Source: Ammoniphilus oxalaticus (GTDB lineage Bacteria; Bacillota; Bacilli; Aneurinibacillales; RAOX-1). Taken from it: a stretch of 64,000 nucleotides of DNA. Location of the stretch: NCBI RefSeq assembly GCF_003609605.1, contig NZ_MCHY01000008.1:62001-126000 (forward strand). Reading direction: 5' to 3'. The first letter of the stretch is position 1; each line of letters opens with the position of its first letter. The notes under the pieces are model-generated. The model was not told the DNA's origin and searched no databases. It was given only the letters and a program-made list of their open reading frames with translations. The position numbers were made by a program, and so were the translations under genes. Of this stretch, positions 7,455-16,752 are shown one piece after another.

Positions 7455-9818
7455 GTGCAAGATCGGCTGTTTCGAACATTGGAATTTGATAAAGTAATTT
7501 TACAACTTTTAGATCATTGCTCTTCTACATTGGGAAGGGAAAAAATAGAGAGCCTACAACCGACAACGGAGCTTAGCGAGGCTGTGACCAGACAAGAAAT
7601 CACATTTGAAGCTTATACGGTGATTCGGCTGAAAGGCAGCGTCCCTTTTGCGGGCGTTCGCAATATTCGAGCGGCCATCGGCAGGGCCAAGCTTGGCGGA
7701 ACATTAAGCACATCCGAACTGCTAGATATTAGCGGTGTGATTCGCGGCGGATGGAGATTGAGAAAAGCGATTGAAGCGGTCATCGAAGAAGAACAATCGC
7801 TGCCTTTACTTGAACAGTTCACCTCTCAGATTGAACGTTTGGCGGAGCTAGAACGCGAGATCGAGGCGGCGATTGATGAACACGGACAAGTGGTGGATCG
7901 GGCAAGCGCCGCCCTCGCTCAGATTCGTTCTCAAATTCGTACTGCGGAATCACGTATTAAAGAAAGATTGGATTCGATTATTCGTTCCTCATCTTACCAG
8001 AAGATGTTGCAAGAGAGCATTGTGACTGTGCGTGGAGAGCGGTATGTGATACCTGTTAAACAAGAGTATCGTCACGTTTTTGGCGGCATGATTCACGATC
8101 AGTCGGCTTCTGGAGCGACTTTGTTTATCGAACCCGACGCGGTCGTACAGGCAAATAATCAATTGCGAGAGTATCGCTTAAAAGAGGAACGAGAAGTTGA
8201 GCGTATTTTGCGACAGATGACAGAGCTTGTGGCCGCGCAGGCTGAGATGCTTACGCATAACGTGGAAATGCTGGCGGAACTTGATTTCGCATTCGCAAAA
8301 GCGCGCTATGCCCACCAAATAAGGGCCACACAGCCAAAGCTCAACGACAATGGTTATTTTAAACTAAACAAAGGTCGACACCCGTTAATTCCGTTAGACG
8401 AAGTCGTGCCGATCGATGTTGAATTGGGTGATGACTATTCAGCGCTGATTGTGACTGGACCGAATACGGGCGGTAAGACGGTAACATTAAAAACGATCGG
8501 TTTACACGCTTTAATGGCCGCGAGCGGATTGCATGTTCCTGCCCTTGATGATAGTGAGATGGCTATCTTTTCAGGTGTTTTCGCGGATATCGGGGATGAG
8601 CAAAGTATAGAGCAAAACTTAAGCACATTTTCAGGACATATGACGAATATCATTCAAATCCTCGGACAGATTGACGCCAATAGTCTCGTTCTTATGGATG
8701 AACTTGGCGCGGGCACAGACCCAACAGAGGGCGCTGCATTGGCGATGGCGATTCTCGATCATATGTATGGGATCGGAGCCAAAGTTGTGGCGACGACCCA
8801 CTATAGCGAATTGAAAGCTTTTGCGTACAATCGACCGCAGGCGCTTAATGCGAGTGTGGAATTTGACGTTGAAACATTAAGTCCGACGTATCGCTTATTA
8901 GTCGGGGTGCCTGGTCGAAGTAACGCATTTGCAATTGCTAGACGCTTGGGCTTGTCGTCTGGGATCATCGAAGAGGCAAAAGCTCATATTAGCGTCGATG
9001 ATTCCCGCGTTGAGAAGATGATCGCCACCTTGGAAGAAAACCGTTTAGCCGCTGAACAAAATCGTTTGCGGACGGATCAGCTTCGCAAGCAAATGGAGCA
9101 ACAACGTGAAGAGCTTGAAAGGGAACAGGCCGAATTTGCCCGCGCAAAGAACCAGTTGCTTCAACAAGCGGAAGAGGAAGCGGCGCAATCTGTGGCCAAA
9201 GCGAGAAGAGAAGCGGATGAAATTATCGCGGATCTGAGAAGGTTAGCTCAAGAAGAGCAGCATGGGATTAAAGAACATAAGTTAATTGAAGCAAAGAAAA
9301 GGCTTGAGGGAGCCATACCTGAATTTGAACGAGAGACAGAGAGAAAGCAACAAGCGAAACGAAGAAAACTGGAAACATTAGAAATCGGTGATGAAGTCGA
9401 AGTCACTTCCCTTGGACAGAAAGGGGAAATCATTGCTAATCTCAGTAACAATGAATTCCAAGTTCAGTTAGGGATTTTGAAAATGACAATTAAGGCGAAA
9501 GACCTTGTTAAACTTGGTTCCAAAAAGAAGCAAGAGCCGAGCGCGTATACGAAAATTAAAATGTCACGTGAGACGGCCCGCCCGGAAATTGATTTGCGCG
9601 GTTATACTGTTCATGATGCGTTACCAGTCATTGATAAGTACTTGGATGACGCGCTCATCTCGAACTTGAATCGTGTCTCTTTGATTCACGGAAGCGGTAC
9701 AGGCGCGTTACGGACGGGTGTTCACAATTATTTAAAGAATCATCGAAACGTAAAATCGTACCGCTTTGGCGGTCAAGGCGAAGGCGGGGTTGGGGCGACG
9801 ATCGTAGAACTGAAGTGA
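7455..9818 (+). CDS. mutS2: MutS2 DNA/ribosome-associated ATPase with Smr nuclease domain
   Basis: MutS-family protein outside mismatch repair; known roles are suppression of homologous recombination and rescue of collided ribosomes. The 787-residue protein has MutS core and clamp helices, the ABC-type ATPase with Walker A GPNTGGKT (about residue 336) and Walker B LMDELGAGTDPTEG, a long Glu/Gln/Arg-rich coiled coil (about 515-640), a KOW-like segment, and a C-terminal Smr domain (about 709-787) with LRGYTVHDAL and HGSGTGALR. The GTG at 7455 lies six bases after GGGGAT and gives the usual N-terminus; a TTG at 7452 is too close. It is monocistronic with its own terminator. Confidence 0.96.
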   Translation: MQDRLFRTLEFDKVILQLLDHCSSTLGREKIESLQPTTELSEAVTRQEITFEAYTVIRLKGSVPFAGVRNIRAAIGRAKLGGTLSTSELLDISGVIRGGWRLRKAIEAVIEEEQSLPLLEQFTSQIERLAELEREIEAAIDEHGQVVDRASAALAQIRSQIRTAESRIKERLDSIIRSSSYQKMLQESIVTVRGERYVIPVKQEYRHVFGGMIHDQSASGATLFIEPDAVVQANNQLREYRLKEEREVERILRQMTELVAAQAEMLTHNVEMLAELDFAFAKARYAHQIRATQPKLNDNGYFKLNKGRHPLIPLDEVVPIDVELGDDYSALIVTGPNTGGKTVTLKTIGLHALMAASGLHVPALDDSEMAIFSGVFADIGDEQSIEQNLSTFSGHMTNIIQILGQIDANSLVLMDELGAGTDPTEGAALAMAILDHMYGIGAKVVATTHYSELKAFAYNRPQALNASVEFDVETLSPTYRLLVGVPGRSNAFAIARRLGLSSGIIEEAKAHISVDDSRVEKMIATLEENRLAAEQNRLRTDQLRKQMEQQREELEREQAEFARAKNQLLQQAEEEAAQSVAKARREADEIIADLRRLAQEEQHGIKEHKLIEAKKRLEGAIPEFERETERKQQAKRRKLETLEIGDEVEVTSLGQKGEIIANLSNNEFQVQLGILKMTIKAKDLVKLGSKKKQEPSAYTKIKMSRETARPEIDLRGYTVHDALPVIDKYLDDALISNLNRVSLIHGSGTGALRTGVHNYLKNHRNVKSYRFGGQGEGGVGATIVELK

Positions 9819-9911
9819 AAAAATGAGTCATGGAAATATTTCAATCTTTACGAGAATCGCAAAGATAGGTATGATGTGTGTATCAACCTAATTAGTAGGT
9901 TGGGAGTTCTT

Positions 9912-9940
9912 GCGGCCACTTGAAGGTCGCTTTTTTTTTT
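9912..9940 (+). terminator. terminator after mutS2
   Basis: The stem GCGGCC (9912-9917) with GGTCGC (9925-9930) has one G-T pair and is followed by ten T residues. A second small hairpin (CAACCTA...TAGGTTG) lies just upstream. Confidence 0.85.
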
Positions 9941-9997
9941 GCCTAGCCGCCCGCGTGGAACCGCTTTTTCCTATATCCCTTTTAGGGCATAATAGTG

Positions 9998-10003
9998 TAT
10001 AAT
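9998..10003 (+). promoter_or_regulatory. -10 element before the microprotein and UDP-sugar dehydrogenase genes
   Basis: A perfect TATAAT lies 40 bases before the 29-codon ORF. No clear -35 box is visible. It is the likely start of the polysaccharide cluster transcript. Confidence 0.45.
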
Positions 10004-10042
10004 TCATGGATAGTTAACGGTAATAAACGTTGGAGGAAATGA

Positions 10043-10132
10043 ATGCTTAAACGTTTAACGATCATTTTGATTATTTTTTCAACCATCTTTTTTATAGGCG
10101 GCATAACCTATTGGTTTATAACTACTACATAA
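10043..10132 (+). CDS. 29-residue single-pass membrane microprotein
   Basis: A short ORF, ATG to TAA, with GGAGG at 10032-10036 at ideal spacing. The peptide has a positively charged N-terminus (MLKR) followed by about 22 hydrophobic residues (Ile/Phe-rich, with a GG in the middle), the pattern of a single transmembrane helix. It ends 31 bases before the dehydrogenase gene, whose own ribosome site has the same TTGGAGGAAAT context, so the two are probably co-transcribed. No family recognised. It could be a regulatory or scaffold peptide for the polysaccharide machinery, or a leader peptide. Confidence 0.55.
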   Translation: MLKRLTIILIIFSTIFFIGGITYWFITTT

Positions 10133-10163
10133 AATGTATTTTCAAAAACTTGGAGGAAATAGT

Positions 10164-11465
10164 ATGGAATTCAATGCGCAACCTAGAGTTGCTGTCATCG
10201 GTTTAGGATTTATCGGGCTCCCACTAGCGTTAACTTATGCAATGAAAGGGGCCAAAGTGGTCGGCGTGGATGTACTTGAACAACATATTGAAAATATCAA
10301 TCGCGGCGTATCCCACCATCTCGAATTTTACGAGGGGAAGTCATTAGAAGAAATATTAAGGGAACAATTAAAAGAGCAGCGTTTTACAGGGACAACGAGC
10401 TATAAAACAGCTGCATCCCAAGTTGATACTTATATTATTACGGTCGGGATTCCGGTTGAGAACGGTGACGCGAATCTTACCTATTTAAGAAGCGCTTGCG
10501 AAGAACTAGCAACCGTATTGAAGCAGGGGGACACGGTCATTGTTAGAAGCACCGTCATTCCTGGGTCGACGGAGGAGTTCATCGCTCCAATCCTGGAACA
10601 GAGCGGTTTAAAAGCGGGGGAAGATTTTTATTTAGCTTATTCTTCCGAGCGAATCGCCGAAGGGAAAGCATTTGAGGAATTTATCCATATGCCTCTTGCG
10701 CTAGGCGGGGTCAATGAGGAGAGCGCGCAACGGGCGCAATCGATCTTAGGGTTCGTGACAGAGGCGGAAATTACCGTTTCAGAAATTAAAGTTGTGGAAA
10801 CGGCGAAAGTGATTGAAAATATTCAGCGCGATGTAAACATTGCGATGGTACAGCAATTTGCTCGTTTTTCCGAAAAGTTAGGAATCGATACGTTCGAGTT
10901 AATTAAAGTGGCGAATACCCATAAACGAGTGAATTTATTGACGCCTGGACCGGGTGTGGGCGGATATTGTTTGCCAAATGCATTGTATTATTTATTGCCG
11001 AAAGCAAAGGAACTGGGCGTAGATATTGGTCTGTTGGAGTTGGCTCGAAAAATCAATGACGCCGTGCCGCAAGAACTGGTGGATATGGTCGATAACGAGT
11101 TAAAAAAACGAGGAGATTCACTGCTTAATAAAAAAGTGGCGGTGATTGGCTTGGCGATGAAAGACTTTTCTAATGATGATCGGATTAGTCCGCCGCATCA
11201 CGTGGTAGAACTTCTCTTGGAGCGTGGCGCCATCGTCAAGGCCTATGATCCAGCGGTGCCAAGTGTCTATTCGTACAAAGTGGACGACATTCAAGCAGCG
11301 ATCGATGATGCGGACGTTCTTATTTATTTAACCGTCCAGGAAGAGTTTTTAGACTTAGATTGGAAGGCTCTCATTAAGCGAATGGCCGAGGATCCGATTC
11401 TGCTTGACACGAAGCATCGTATTCCTAAAACGGCTTCAAACGGGGCAACATTGTTGAGAATATAG
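10164..11465 (+). CDS. nucleotide-sugar (UDP-hexose/UDP-HexNAc) 6-dehydrogenase
   Basis: NAD-dependent four-electron oxidation of a UDP-sugar to its uronic acid. The 433-residue protein has the N-terminal Rossmann motif VIGLGFIGLP, a central dimerisation helix, the catalytic Cys in GPGVGGYCLP, and a C-terminal UDP-binding domain. The pattern is closer to WecC/WbpA-like UDP-N-acetylhexosamine dehydrogenases than to Ugd/TuaD, but the exact substrate cannot be fixed. The ATG at 10164 follows GGAGG; an in-frame ATG at 10134 would place that ribosome site inside the gene. It probably supplies the acidic sugar of the wall polymer made by the downstream genes. Confidence 0.9.
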   Translation: MEFNAQPRVAVIGLGFIGLPLALTYAMKGAKVVGVDVLEQHIENINRGVSHHLEFYEGKSLEEILREQLKEQRFTGTTSYKTAASQVDTYIITVGIPVENGDANLTYLRSACEELATVLKQGDTVIVRSTVIPGSTEEFIAPILEQSGLKAGEDFYLAYSSERIAEGKAFEEFIHMPLALGGVNEESAQRAQSILGFVTEAEITVSEIKVVETAKVIENIQRDVNIAMVQQFARFSEKLGIDTFELIKVANTHKRVNLLTPGPGVGGYCLPNALYYLLPKAKELGVDIGLLELARKINDAVPQELVDMVDNELKKRGDSLLNKKVAVIGLAMKDFSNDDRISPPHHVVELLLERGAIVKAYDPAVPSVYSYKVDDIQAAIDDADVLIYLTVQEEFLDLDWKALIKRMAEDPILLDTKHRIPKTASNGATLLRI

Positions 11466-11485
11466 TAAAAAGAAGTTGAGATAAA

Positions 11486-12826
11486 ATGAATCAATCCAAA
11501 AAGGTTTTAATTATCGCTTACTTGTTTCCGCCAATCGGCGGAGGCGGTGTGCAAAGAGCGTTAAAAATGGCGAAATATCTAAATCAATATGGCTGGCAAG
11601 TTCACGTGTTGACCGTCGAACCGATCTACCATGTTTCCTTAGACGAATCGTTGCTCAACCAATTACCCGAGACGGTGATCATTCATCGAACACAGGAGTT
11701 TTCATTCGGGGCCCCGCCAGCTGTTGCGGTTTCAGCTGATTCGTCAGAGACGGACAACTCGAATCAGAAGAAAAATGTGAAGAGCGCAGTGAAAGCGGCT
11801 CTCTTTCCGACACTCAAAAAGATGAAGAAATATGCGCTTATTCCCGATGACCAAATTCTTTGGTTCCCATCTGCAACGAAGAAAGGTCTTGAGATTATTA
11901 GGGAACATCAAATTGACGCGATCTTTTCCACTTCTGGTCCGTACACGAATCATCTCGTCGGTTTGCGTTTAAAGAAGAAGACGCGTCTTCCTTGGATTGT
12001 AGACTTTCGCGATCCTTGGACTCAAAACATGCATCGTCCAGGCGTGGCGTGGCGGGAGAAAGTTGAAGAGAAGATGGAACGAAACGTTTTGCGTGAAGCG
12101 GATATTTTGCTTACGGTTACTCGTTCATTCGCGAACGACTTTCAGCGTAAATTTGGCAATGTCATTAAACGGACGGAAGTCATTCATAACGGTTTTGATC
12201 CCGAAGACTATCAGCAATTAGCCACGATTGCATCCGATCGACAACGCTGCTCTTTTATTTATACAGGGATATTTTATCAGGAGAGAAATCCGCGCTTATT
12301 TTTACAGGCGATTCATGAACTGTTGGCTGAAGGGAAATTAAAGCGCGACTTAATTGAATTAAAATTTGCGGGTGTTTTTGACTATCCAGGCTATACAGAA
12401 AACATGGACTGCGCTCAGGCGTTAGGTTTGGAAGATATTGTGAAGGTGTTAGGGCATTTGCCGCACCAGGAAGCGCTAATTGAATTGAAAAGCTCAGATG
12501 TTTTGCTGTTAATTGCGGATACGGCGCCAGGGTCAGGACGCTATATTCCGGGCAAGCTATTTGAATATATGGCGATTGGCAAGCCAATCTTAGCGCTAAG
12601 TTTGCCTGGGGAATCGACGGCGATCATCGAACAATACGGACTTGGGCAAGTTGTGAATCCAACATCAAAAGAAGAGATTAAGGCGGGCATTATGATTTTG
12701 TATGAGCAATGGTTGAATCAGGATGGGACGGAGCGATCGACAGTCATTGAACCATCAACGAGCATGTATCAAAGAAAAACACAAGCTGGGATGTTAGCTA
12801 AGCTTCTTGATCAAATCACGACCTAA
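11486..12826 (+). CDS. GT4-type glycosyltransferase
   Basis: Probable cytoplasmic GT-B glycosyltransferase of 446 residues. The N-terminal acceptor domain begins with IIAYLFPPIGGGGVQRA, a glycine-rich loop common in GT4 enzymes that build surface polysaccharide. The C-terminal donor domain has the SGRYIPGKLFEYMAIGKPIL segment, with the Glu that contacts the sugar-nucleotide. A Ser/Asp/Lys-rich linker lies around residues 80-100. It follows the dehydrogenase by 20 bases, so it is likely in the same operon. Donor and acceptor are unknown. Confidence 0.85.
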   Translation: MNQSKKVLIIAYLFPPIGGGGVQRALKMAKYLNQYGWQVHVLTVEPIYHVSLDESLLNQLPETVIIHRTQEFSFGAPPAVAVSADSSETDNSNQKKNVKSAVKAALFPTLKKMKKYALIPDDQILWFPSATKKGLEIIREHQIDAIFSTSGPYTNHLVGLRLKKKTRLPWIVDFRDPWTQNMHRPGVAWREKVEEKMERNVLREADILLTVTRSFANDFQRKFGNVIKRTEVIHNGFDPEDYQQLATIASDRQRCSFIYTGIFYQERNPRLFLQAIHELLAEGKLKRDLIELKFAGVFDYPGYTENMDCAQALGLEDIVKVLGHLPHQEALIELKSSDVLLLIADTAPGSGRYIPGKLFEYMAIGKPILALSLPGESTAIIEQYGLGQVVNPTSKEEIKAGIMILYEQWLNQDGTERSTVIEPSTSMYQRKTQAGMLAKLLDQITT

Positions 12827-12882
12827 CGATACAATAGAAAGATAGATTCATTTTTGAGTTAGCATCGGAAAGGGATTGTACC

Positions 12883-14013
12883 ATGAACCACTACAGAAGG
12901 GCGCTACATGTAATTGGCGGAGGAGAATTTGGCGGAGCGGAACAACACATCATCCAGCTTTTATCCTTACTACCTCGCTACGGCTACATTGGGAGGGTTG
13001 TTTGCTTTTATGAAGCCGAGTTTTCCGAAAGGTTGCGAAAACAAGGCATAGAAGTAGAGGTTCTTGCGCATGGGCGATTTGATCTTCGATTGCTTACAAG
13101 TTTGAAACAGATTTTTATGAAAGAACAACCGGATATCATTCATACTCACGGGGTTAAAGCCAATTTCTTTAGTCGACTTGCGGCGCGGAAATTGCCTATT
13201 CCGTTAGTGACGACGATACATAGCATACTGAGATATGATTACCAAAATCAGTTAGCGTTCTTTGTAGCCTCTAATATGGAAAAGAGAACGAGAGGGCTGA
13301 ACAATCAGTTCATCGCCATTTCGCGCTCAATCGAAGATACATTGCTGTTCGAAGGAGTTCCCAACGAGAAGATTTCGCTTGTCCATCACGGGATTGATTT
13401 CGACCTTTATGCGTCTGGTCAAGGGGATAAGTTGCGCGAGGAACTTGCCTTGCCGAAGGAGGCCTATCTGATCGGAGTCGTCTCGCGGTTAGTCGAAGCG
13501 AAAGGGATTGAGTATGTGTTGCAAGCCATGCCCACAATTCTTCGTGATCAACCTAGCGCGCATTTAGTGATCGTGGGAGCAGGTCCCTATGAACAAACGT
13601 TGAAAAAAATGAGCGTTGAGTTGTCGATTCAAGACCACGTGCATTTTCTCGGTTTTCGCAAAGATATTCCAGATTGTTTACATAGTTTCCAATGTTTTGT
13701 GAGCGGTTCATTATCCGAAGGTCTGGGCTTAAATGTGTTGGAGGCAATGGCAGCTTCTATTCCTGTTGTCGTAACGGGAGTTGGCGGGATCCTCGATTTT
13801 GTAGAGGATGAAGTCAATGGTTTGCTTGTCCCGCTTCGTTCTAGCACAGATATCGCAATTAAAATCTTAACGCTCATGCAAAATGATCAATTGGCTCAAC
13901 AATTGACTGAACAGGCTGTAAAACGAGTGAAGACAGATTTTTCTCTCGATTCGATGGGAAGAAAAACAGCCGATGTTTACCAAAAGATAATCTCGAAAAA
14001 TAAGCGTAAATAA
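12883..14013 (+). CDS. GT4 glycosyltransferase
   Basis: 376-residue GT-B enzyme with the full GT4 layout: VIGGGEFGGAEQHI loop at the N-terminus, VVSRLVEAKGIEYVLQAMP and LVIVGAGP at the start of the donor domain, and SEGLGLNVLEAMAASIPVV with the ExxxxxxxE-type retaining motif. It likely adds one sugar of the polymer repeat. It begins 56 bases after the previous transferase and ends at a bidirectional terminator facing murJ. Specificity is unknown. Confidence 0.88.
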   Translation: MNHYRRALHVIGGGEFGGAEQHIIQLLSLLPRYGYIGRVVCFYEAEFSERLRKQGIEVEVLAHGRFDLRLLTSLKQIFMKEQPDIIHTHGVKANFFSRLAARKLPIPLVTTIHSILRYDYQNQLAFFVASNMEKRTRGLNNQFIAISRSIEDTLLFEGVPNEKISLVHHGIDFDLYASGQGDKLREELALPKEAYLIGVVSRLVEAKGIEYVLQAMPTILRDQPSAHLVIVGAGPYEQTLKKMSVELSIQDHVHFLGFRKDIPDCLHSFQCFVSGSLSEGLGLNVLEAMAASIPVVVTGVGGILDFVEDEVNGLLVPLRSSTDIAIKILTLMQNDQLAQQLTEQAVKRVKTDFSLDSMGRKTADVYQKIISKNKRK

Positions 14014-14053
14014 GTCCTCGAACATGTGTTAAAACCACAGTGTCGAGGACTTA
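14011..14053. terminator. bidirectional terminator between glycosyltransferase and flippase genes
   Basis: An 11-base perfect stem TAAGTCCTCGA / TCGAGGACTTA (14011-14021 with 14043-14053) has a T-rich tail on the plus strand. It overlaps the TAA of the glycosyltransferase and lies just beyond the end of the convergent flippase gene. Confidence 0.85.
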
Positions 14054-14065
14054 TTGTTTTTGCGA

Positions 14066-15613
14066 CTATCTTCTTAGTAGACGCTTCGATATATTTTGCA
14101 AGAGGTGTAAGACCAACGATTCTCGCAAGATGATCATGGCGATTAGGAAGCTGAGGGCGCCGAGTCCAATCAAGCCGAGTGTGGATAGTTTAGCCTTTAT
14201 GAGCGTGTCCTGAGGAAGTGTAGACCTAGCAAGCATCAAGCTTAGACTCATGACCGCCGAACTAAGCAATGTTTTTACCATCGTAATCCAGAATGAGGGC
14301 AGAATAAACCTCCCTATTTGCTTCCTTAGCAAAATGCCAAGGAATAACGTATGGAATAAAGCGCCGATCGCCGTGCCTAGCGCAATGCCGCCGTGATCGA
14401 GATAAGGAATCAGCAGCATACTCGCTCCCGTAAAAACACCGATGCTTAGCACAGCGGCAATGACGGGAGTCCGTGTGTTTTCCATCGCGTAAAAGGCGCG
14501 TGTAAGCAGGTCTTTTAAAGCGACGAAGAAGAGCCCCAGACCATAAAAAATAAGGGCGATGCTTGTCCATTGCACATCTCGAGCATCGAATTTACTGTTC
14601 CCGCCCCACTGATAGAGGAAGGAAATCAGCTCTTTGGGAATCATCACAAAGGCAAATATCGTTGGCAATAACAGCAAAAACAAATACCGCATCCCTTCCG
14701 TGATTGATGCCTTCATTTGATCCCATTTTTTGTTCGTAAAATGTTCTACTAAATGCGGGAAAATCGGTAAAATAAAGGCCCCGACAAAAATAGCGATCGG
14801 TAGCTGATAGACGGTAAACGCTCTTTTCAGTGAGCTTAGCTTTCCTTCCCCTAAGCCAACAGCCAAGTATAGTTCAATGAAAACCGTCATTTGCGTGACA
14901 ATAGAACCGAGCATGATTGGAAAGAAACGTTCGCCTATTTTTCTCATTTCAAGCGTGTTCCAATAAAAATCCGGTTTCAAGTTGTATCCCGCTTTTGCCA
15001 CAGAAGGCAGCATTGTAAACGCGGCAAAAGCAAAACCGATTGTCGTTCCAATTGCGACTCCATAAATTCCAAAATGGGGGACGAGCAGCGGATAGGCGGC
15101 GATAATGACGAGTGAATTAACGACCGCGCTCAATGTAGGGAAAAAATATTGCTGATGGGCATTGAGCGTGCTTTGAAACATCCCGAGCAAACCAATGAAT
15201 AGAGCGGAAGGCCACATGATTTGCATCAAATGCGTGGCGATGACAAGCTCTTTTCCTTCGTAAGCGGGAGCTAATAATTGAACGAGATTTTTTGAGTAAA
15301 TAAATCCCAATATGCTAATGACAAGATATAACAGCAGCGTAAACGTAAACATTTTTCTAAACAGGGCGCTTGCTTGATCCTTTTGCTTAAGCGTTATCTG
15401 TTGTTTCAGTGTCGGTAGGAAAATTGCGTTTAACGCGCCAGGCACAAATAAAAATATCGTATAAGGAATCGAGTAGGCGACTCCATATGCGTCGGTTACG
15501 AATGTATTCCCGAATTGGTGGGCAAGCAGCGTATCTCTCAAAAAGCCGATTACTCTGCCGATTAGTGTCATAACCATGATAATCATTGCGGAACGTAAAA
15601 TCGTTTGCGACAT
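14066..15613 (-). CDS. murJ: MurJ-family lipid-linked oligosaccharide flippase
   Basis: MOP-superfamily membrane protein of 515 residues with about 14 hydrophobic segments. The N-terminus (GRVIGFLRDTLLAHQFG) and the SIPYTIFLFVPGALNAIFLPTL segment are typical of MurJ. MurJ moves lipid II outward; in this setting it may also or instead move a lipid-linked repeat unit of the wall polymer. The gene faces its neighbours on the opposite strand, with ATG at 15613 after AAAAAGGTG. Several Bacillales carry extra MurJ-like proteins, so a housekeeping role is not assured. Confidence 0.88.
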   Translation of the reverse strand: MSQTILRSAMIIMVMTLIGRVIGFLRDTLLAHQFGNTFVTDAYGVAYSIPYTIFLFVPGALNAIFLPTLKQQITLKQKDQASALFRKMFTFTLLLYLVISILGFIYSKNLVQLLAPAYEGKELVIATHLMQIMWPSALFIGLLGMFQSTLNAHQQYFFPTLSAVVNSLVIIAAYPLLVPHFGIYGVAIGTTIGFAFAAFTMLPSVAKAGYNLKPDFYWNTLEMRKIGERFFPIMLGSIVTQMTVFIELYLAVGLGEGKLSSLKRAFTVYQLPIAIFVGAFILPIFPHLVEHFTNKKWDQMKASITEGMRYLFLLLLPTIFAFVMIPKELISFLYQWGGNSKFDARDVQWTSIALIFYGLGLFFVALKDLLTRAFYAMENTRTPVIAAVLSIGVFTGASMLLIPYLDHGGIALGTAIGALFHTLFLGILLRKQIGRFILPSFWITMVKTLLSSAVMSLSLMLARSTLPQDTLIKAKLSTLGLIGLGALSFLIAMIILRESLVLHLLQNISKRLLRR

Positions 15614-15693
15614 GTTTTACACCTTTTTCTCTTTATTTAAAAAAGACCTAGTTTATTTGTTGCATAGGAGGCTACAAAAATCAAGCGTTTTTG

Positions 15694-15722
15694 TTGAGCT
15701 ATGGGGGATGATAAGATATAAT
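15694..15722 (+). promoter_or_regulatory. SigA promoter for the DUF4330 operon
   Basis: TTGAGC (15694-15699), 17-base spacer, perfect TATAAT (15717-15722). It lies 54 bases before the first DUF4330 gene and probably drives the five genes to 19478. Confidence 0.75.
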
Positions 15723-15776
15723 TACTTCGGTTTGATAACTTGAGTAGCTGTTTACAATGAGGGAGGGCCAATCGAA

Positions 15777-16283
15777 ATGAAAGCGATTGATGAAAGAGGA
15801 AGACTATTTGGTCTTATGAATATCTTGGACTTATTTTTAATTATCATCCTGATCGGCGCGTCTGTTTTTGCCGGATTAAAGTTTTTAAAACCAGGAGACA
15901 TTCAAATTGGAACATCTTCTGGACAACAAGAAGTATCCTATACGTTATTCAATTCCGGAGAGCATCCGTTTGTTGTCGATGAAATTAAAGAGGGGGATAT
16001 GATTAAATTAGTCGATAACAACAGTACGTTGGGAACGGTGGTCGCGGTTGAAAAGAAGCCGGCCATGAACTATGTGAATACAGCCGACGGACGAACGGTG
16101 CTGGCGCCTGTGCCGGAAAAGTATGAAGTTTATATTCATATGAAAGCCAATGCAAGAGTATCAGGGGATTCAGCGGTCGTTGGCGATACCGGTTTGTTAG
16201 TTGGTAACCGCGTGAAGATCAAAGGGCCAGTCTATATGATGGAAGCGCTTGTGCGCGACGTAGAGATTGGTGATCCATCGTGA
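15777..16283 (+). CDS. DUF4330-family membrane-anchored protein
   Basis: 168-residue protein with one N-terminal transmembrane helix (about 16-37, preceded by the family start GRLFGLMNILDLFLI) and an extracytoplasmic beta-rich domain. The domain resembles DUF4330 with its GDxxxVGDTGLLVGNRVKIKGP ending. Function is unknown; its place among glycosyltransferases and a Wzy-like polymerase suggests a role in assembling or exporting the polymer. The stop overlaps the next start by four bases (GTGA), so the two are translationally coupled. Confidence 0.75.
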   Translation: MKAIDERGRLFGLMNILDLFLIIILIGASVFAGLKFLKPGDIQIGTSSGQQEVSYTLFNSGEHPFVVDEIKEGDMIKLVDNNSTLGTVVAVEKKPAMNYVNTADGRTVLAPVPEKYEVYIHMKANARVSGDSAVVGDTGLLVGNRVKIKGPVYMMEALVRDVEIGDPS

Positions 16284-16750
16284 ACCAGCAAGCTGTTCGA
16301 TTTACGTTTAAAGATTTGATTTTTTTGATCTCGTTGCTTGTAGTTGCTTATATTGTATCTCAAAAAGTAATTTTGAGAGAGCAATTGAAAATGCCGACGG
16401 AGAACATGCGTGTTCATATCATTGCCGAAGGCGTGAGGCAACCGCTTGCTGAAGATATTTTGATCGGTGACGCTGTCTATCAAAAAGGGGCGATGTTTCC
16501 ATTTGGAAGGATTGTTGATAAGGAAGTTAGACCAGCTAGGAAAGTAATCGCGGATGAACACGGTCAACATCAAATCGTCTATGCCGAACAAGAAAACGAT
16601 GTGGCTTTGACCATCTCAGCTCCAGGCTTTGTTTCATTGGCAGGTAGCCCGATCATCGACAATACATTCTTTTATTCTAATCAATACTTACCGATCATTA
16701 CCGAGCATGCCATGTTCACTTCACGGGTCATCCAGATCAGGAAGGATTAA
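16280..16750 (+). CDS. second DUF4330-like membrane-anchored protein
   Basis: 156 residues: one N-terminal transmembrane helix (about 8-27, FTFKDLIFLISLLVVAYIVS) and an extracytoplasmic domain with a similar order of elements to the preceding protein (a short strand-rich body, then a region around SAPGFVSLAGSPIIDNTFFYSNQYLPI). Sequence identity to its neighbour is low, so it is a diverged paralogue at best. The GTG start overlaps the upstream TGA. They could form a heteromeric pair in the membrane. Function is unknown. Confidence 0.65.
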   Translation: MNQQAVRFTFKDLIFLISLLVVAYIVSQKVILREQLKMPTENMRVHIIAEGVRQPLAEDILIGDAVYQKGAMFPFGRIVDKEVRPARKVIADEHGQHQIVYAEQENDVALTISAPGFVSLAGSPIIDNTFFYSNQYLPIITEHAMFTSRVIQIRKD

Positions 16751-16752
16751 AA

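Noticed and set aside
7613-7822. Antisense ORFs inside mutS2, pheT, lonA, clpX and hem genes
   Set aside because: All are opposite-strand shadows of strongly supported coding frames, with Ser/Leu/Arg-rich translations and no ribosome sites.
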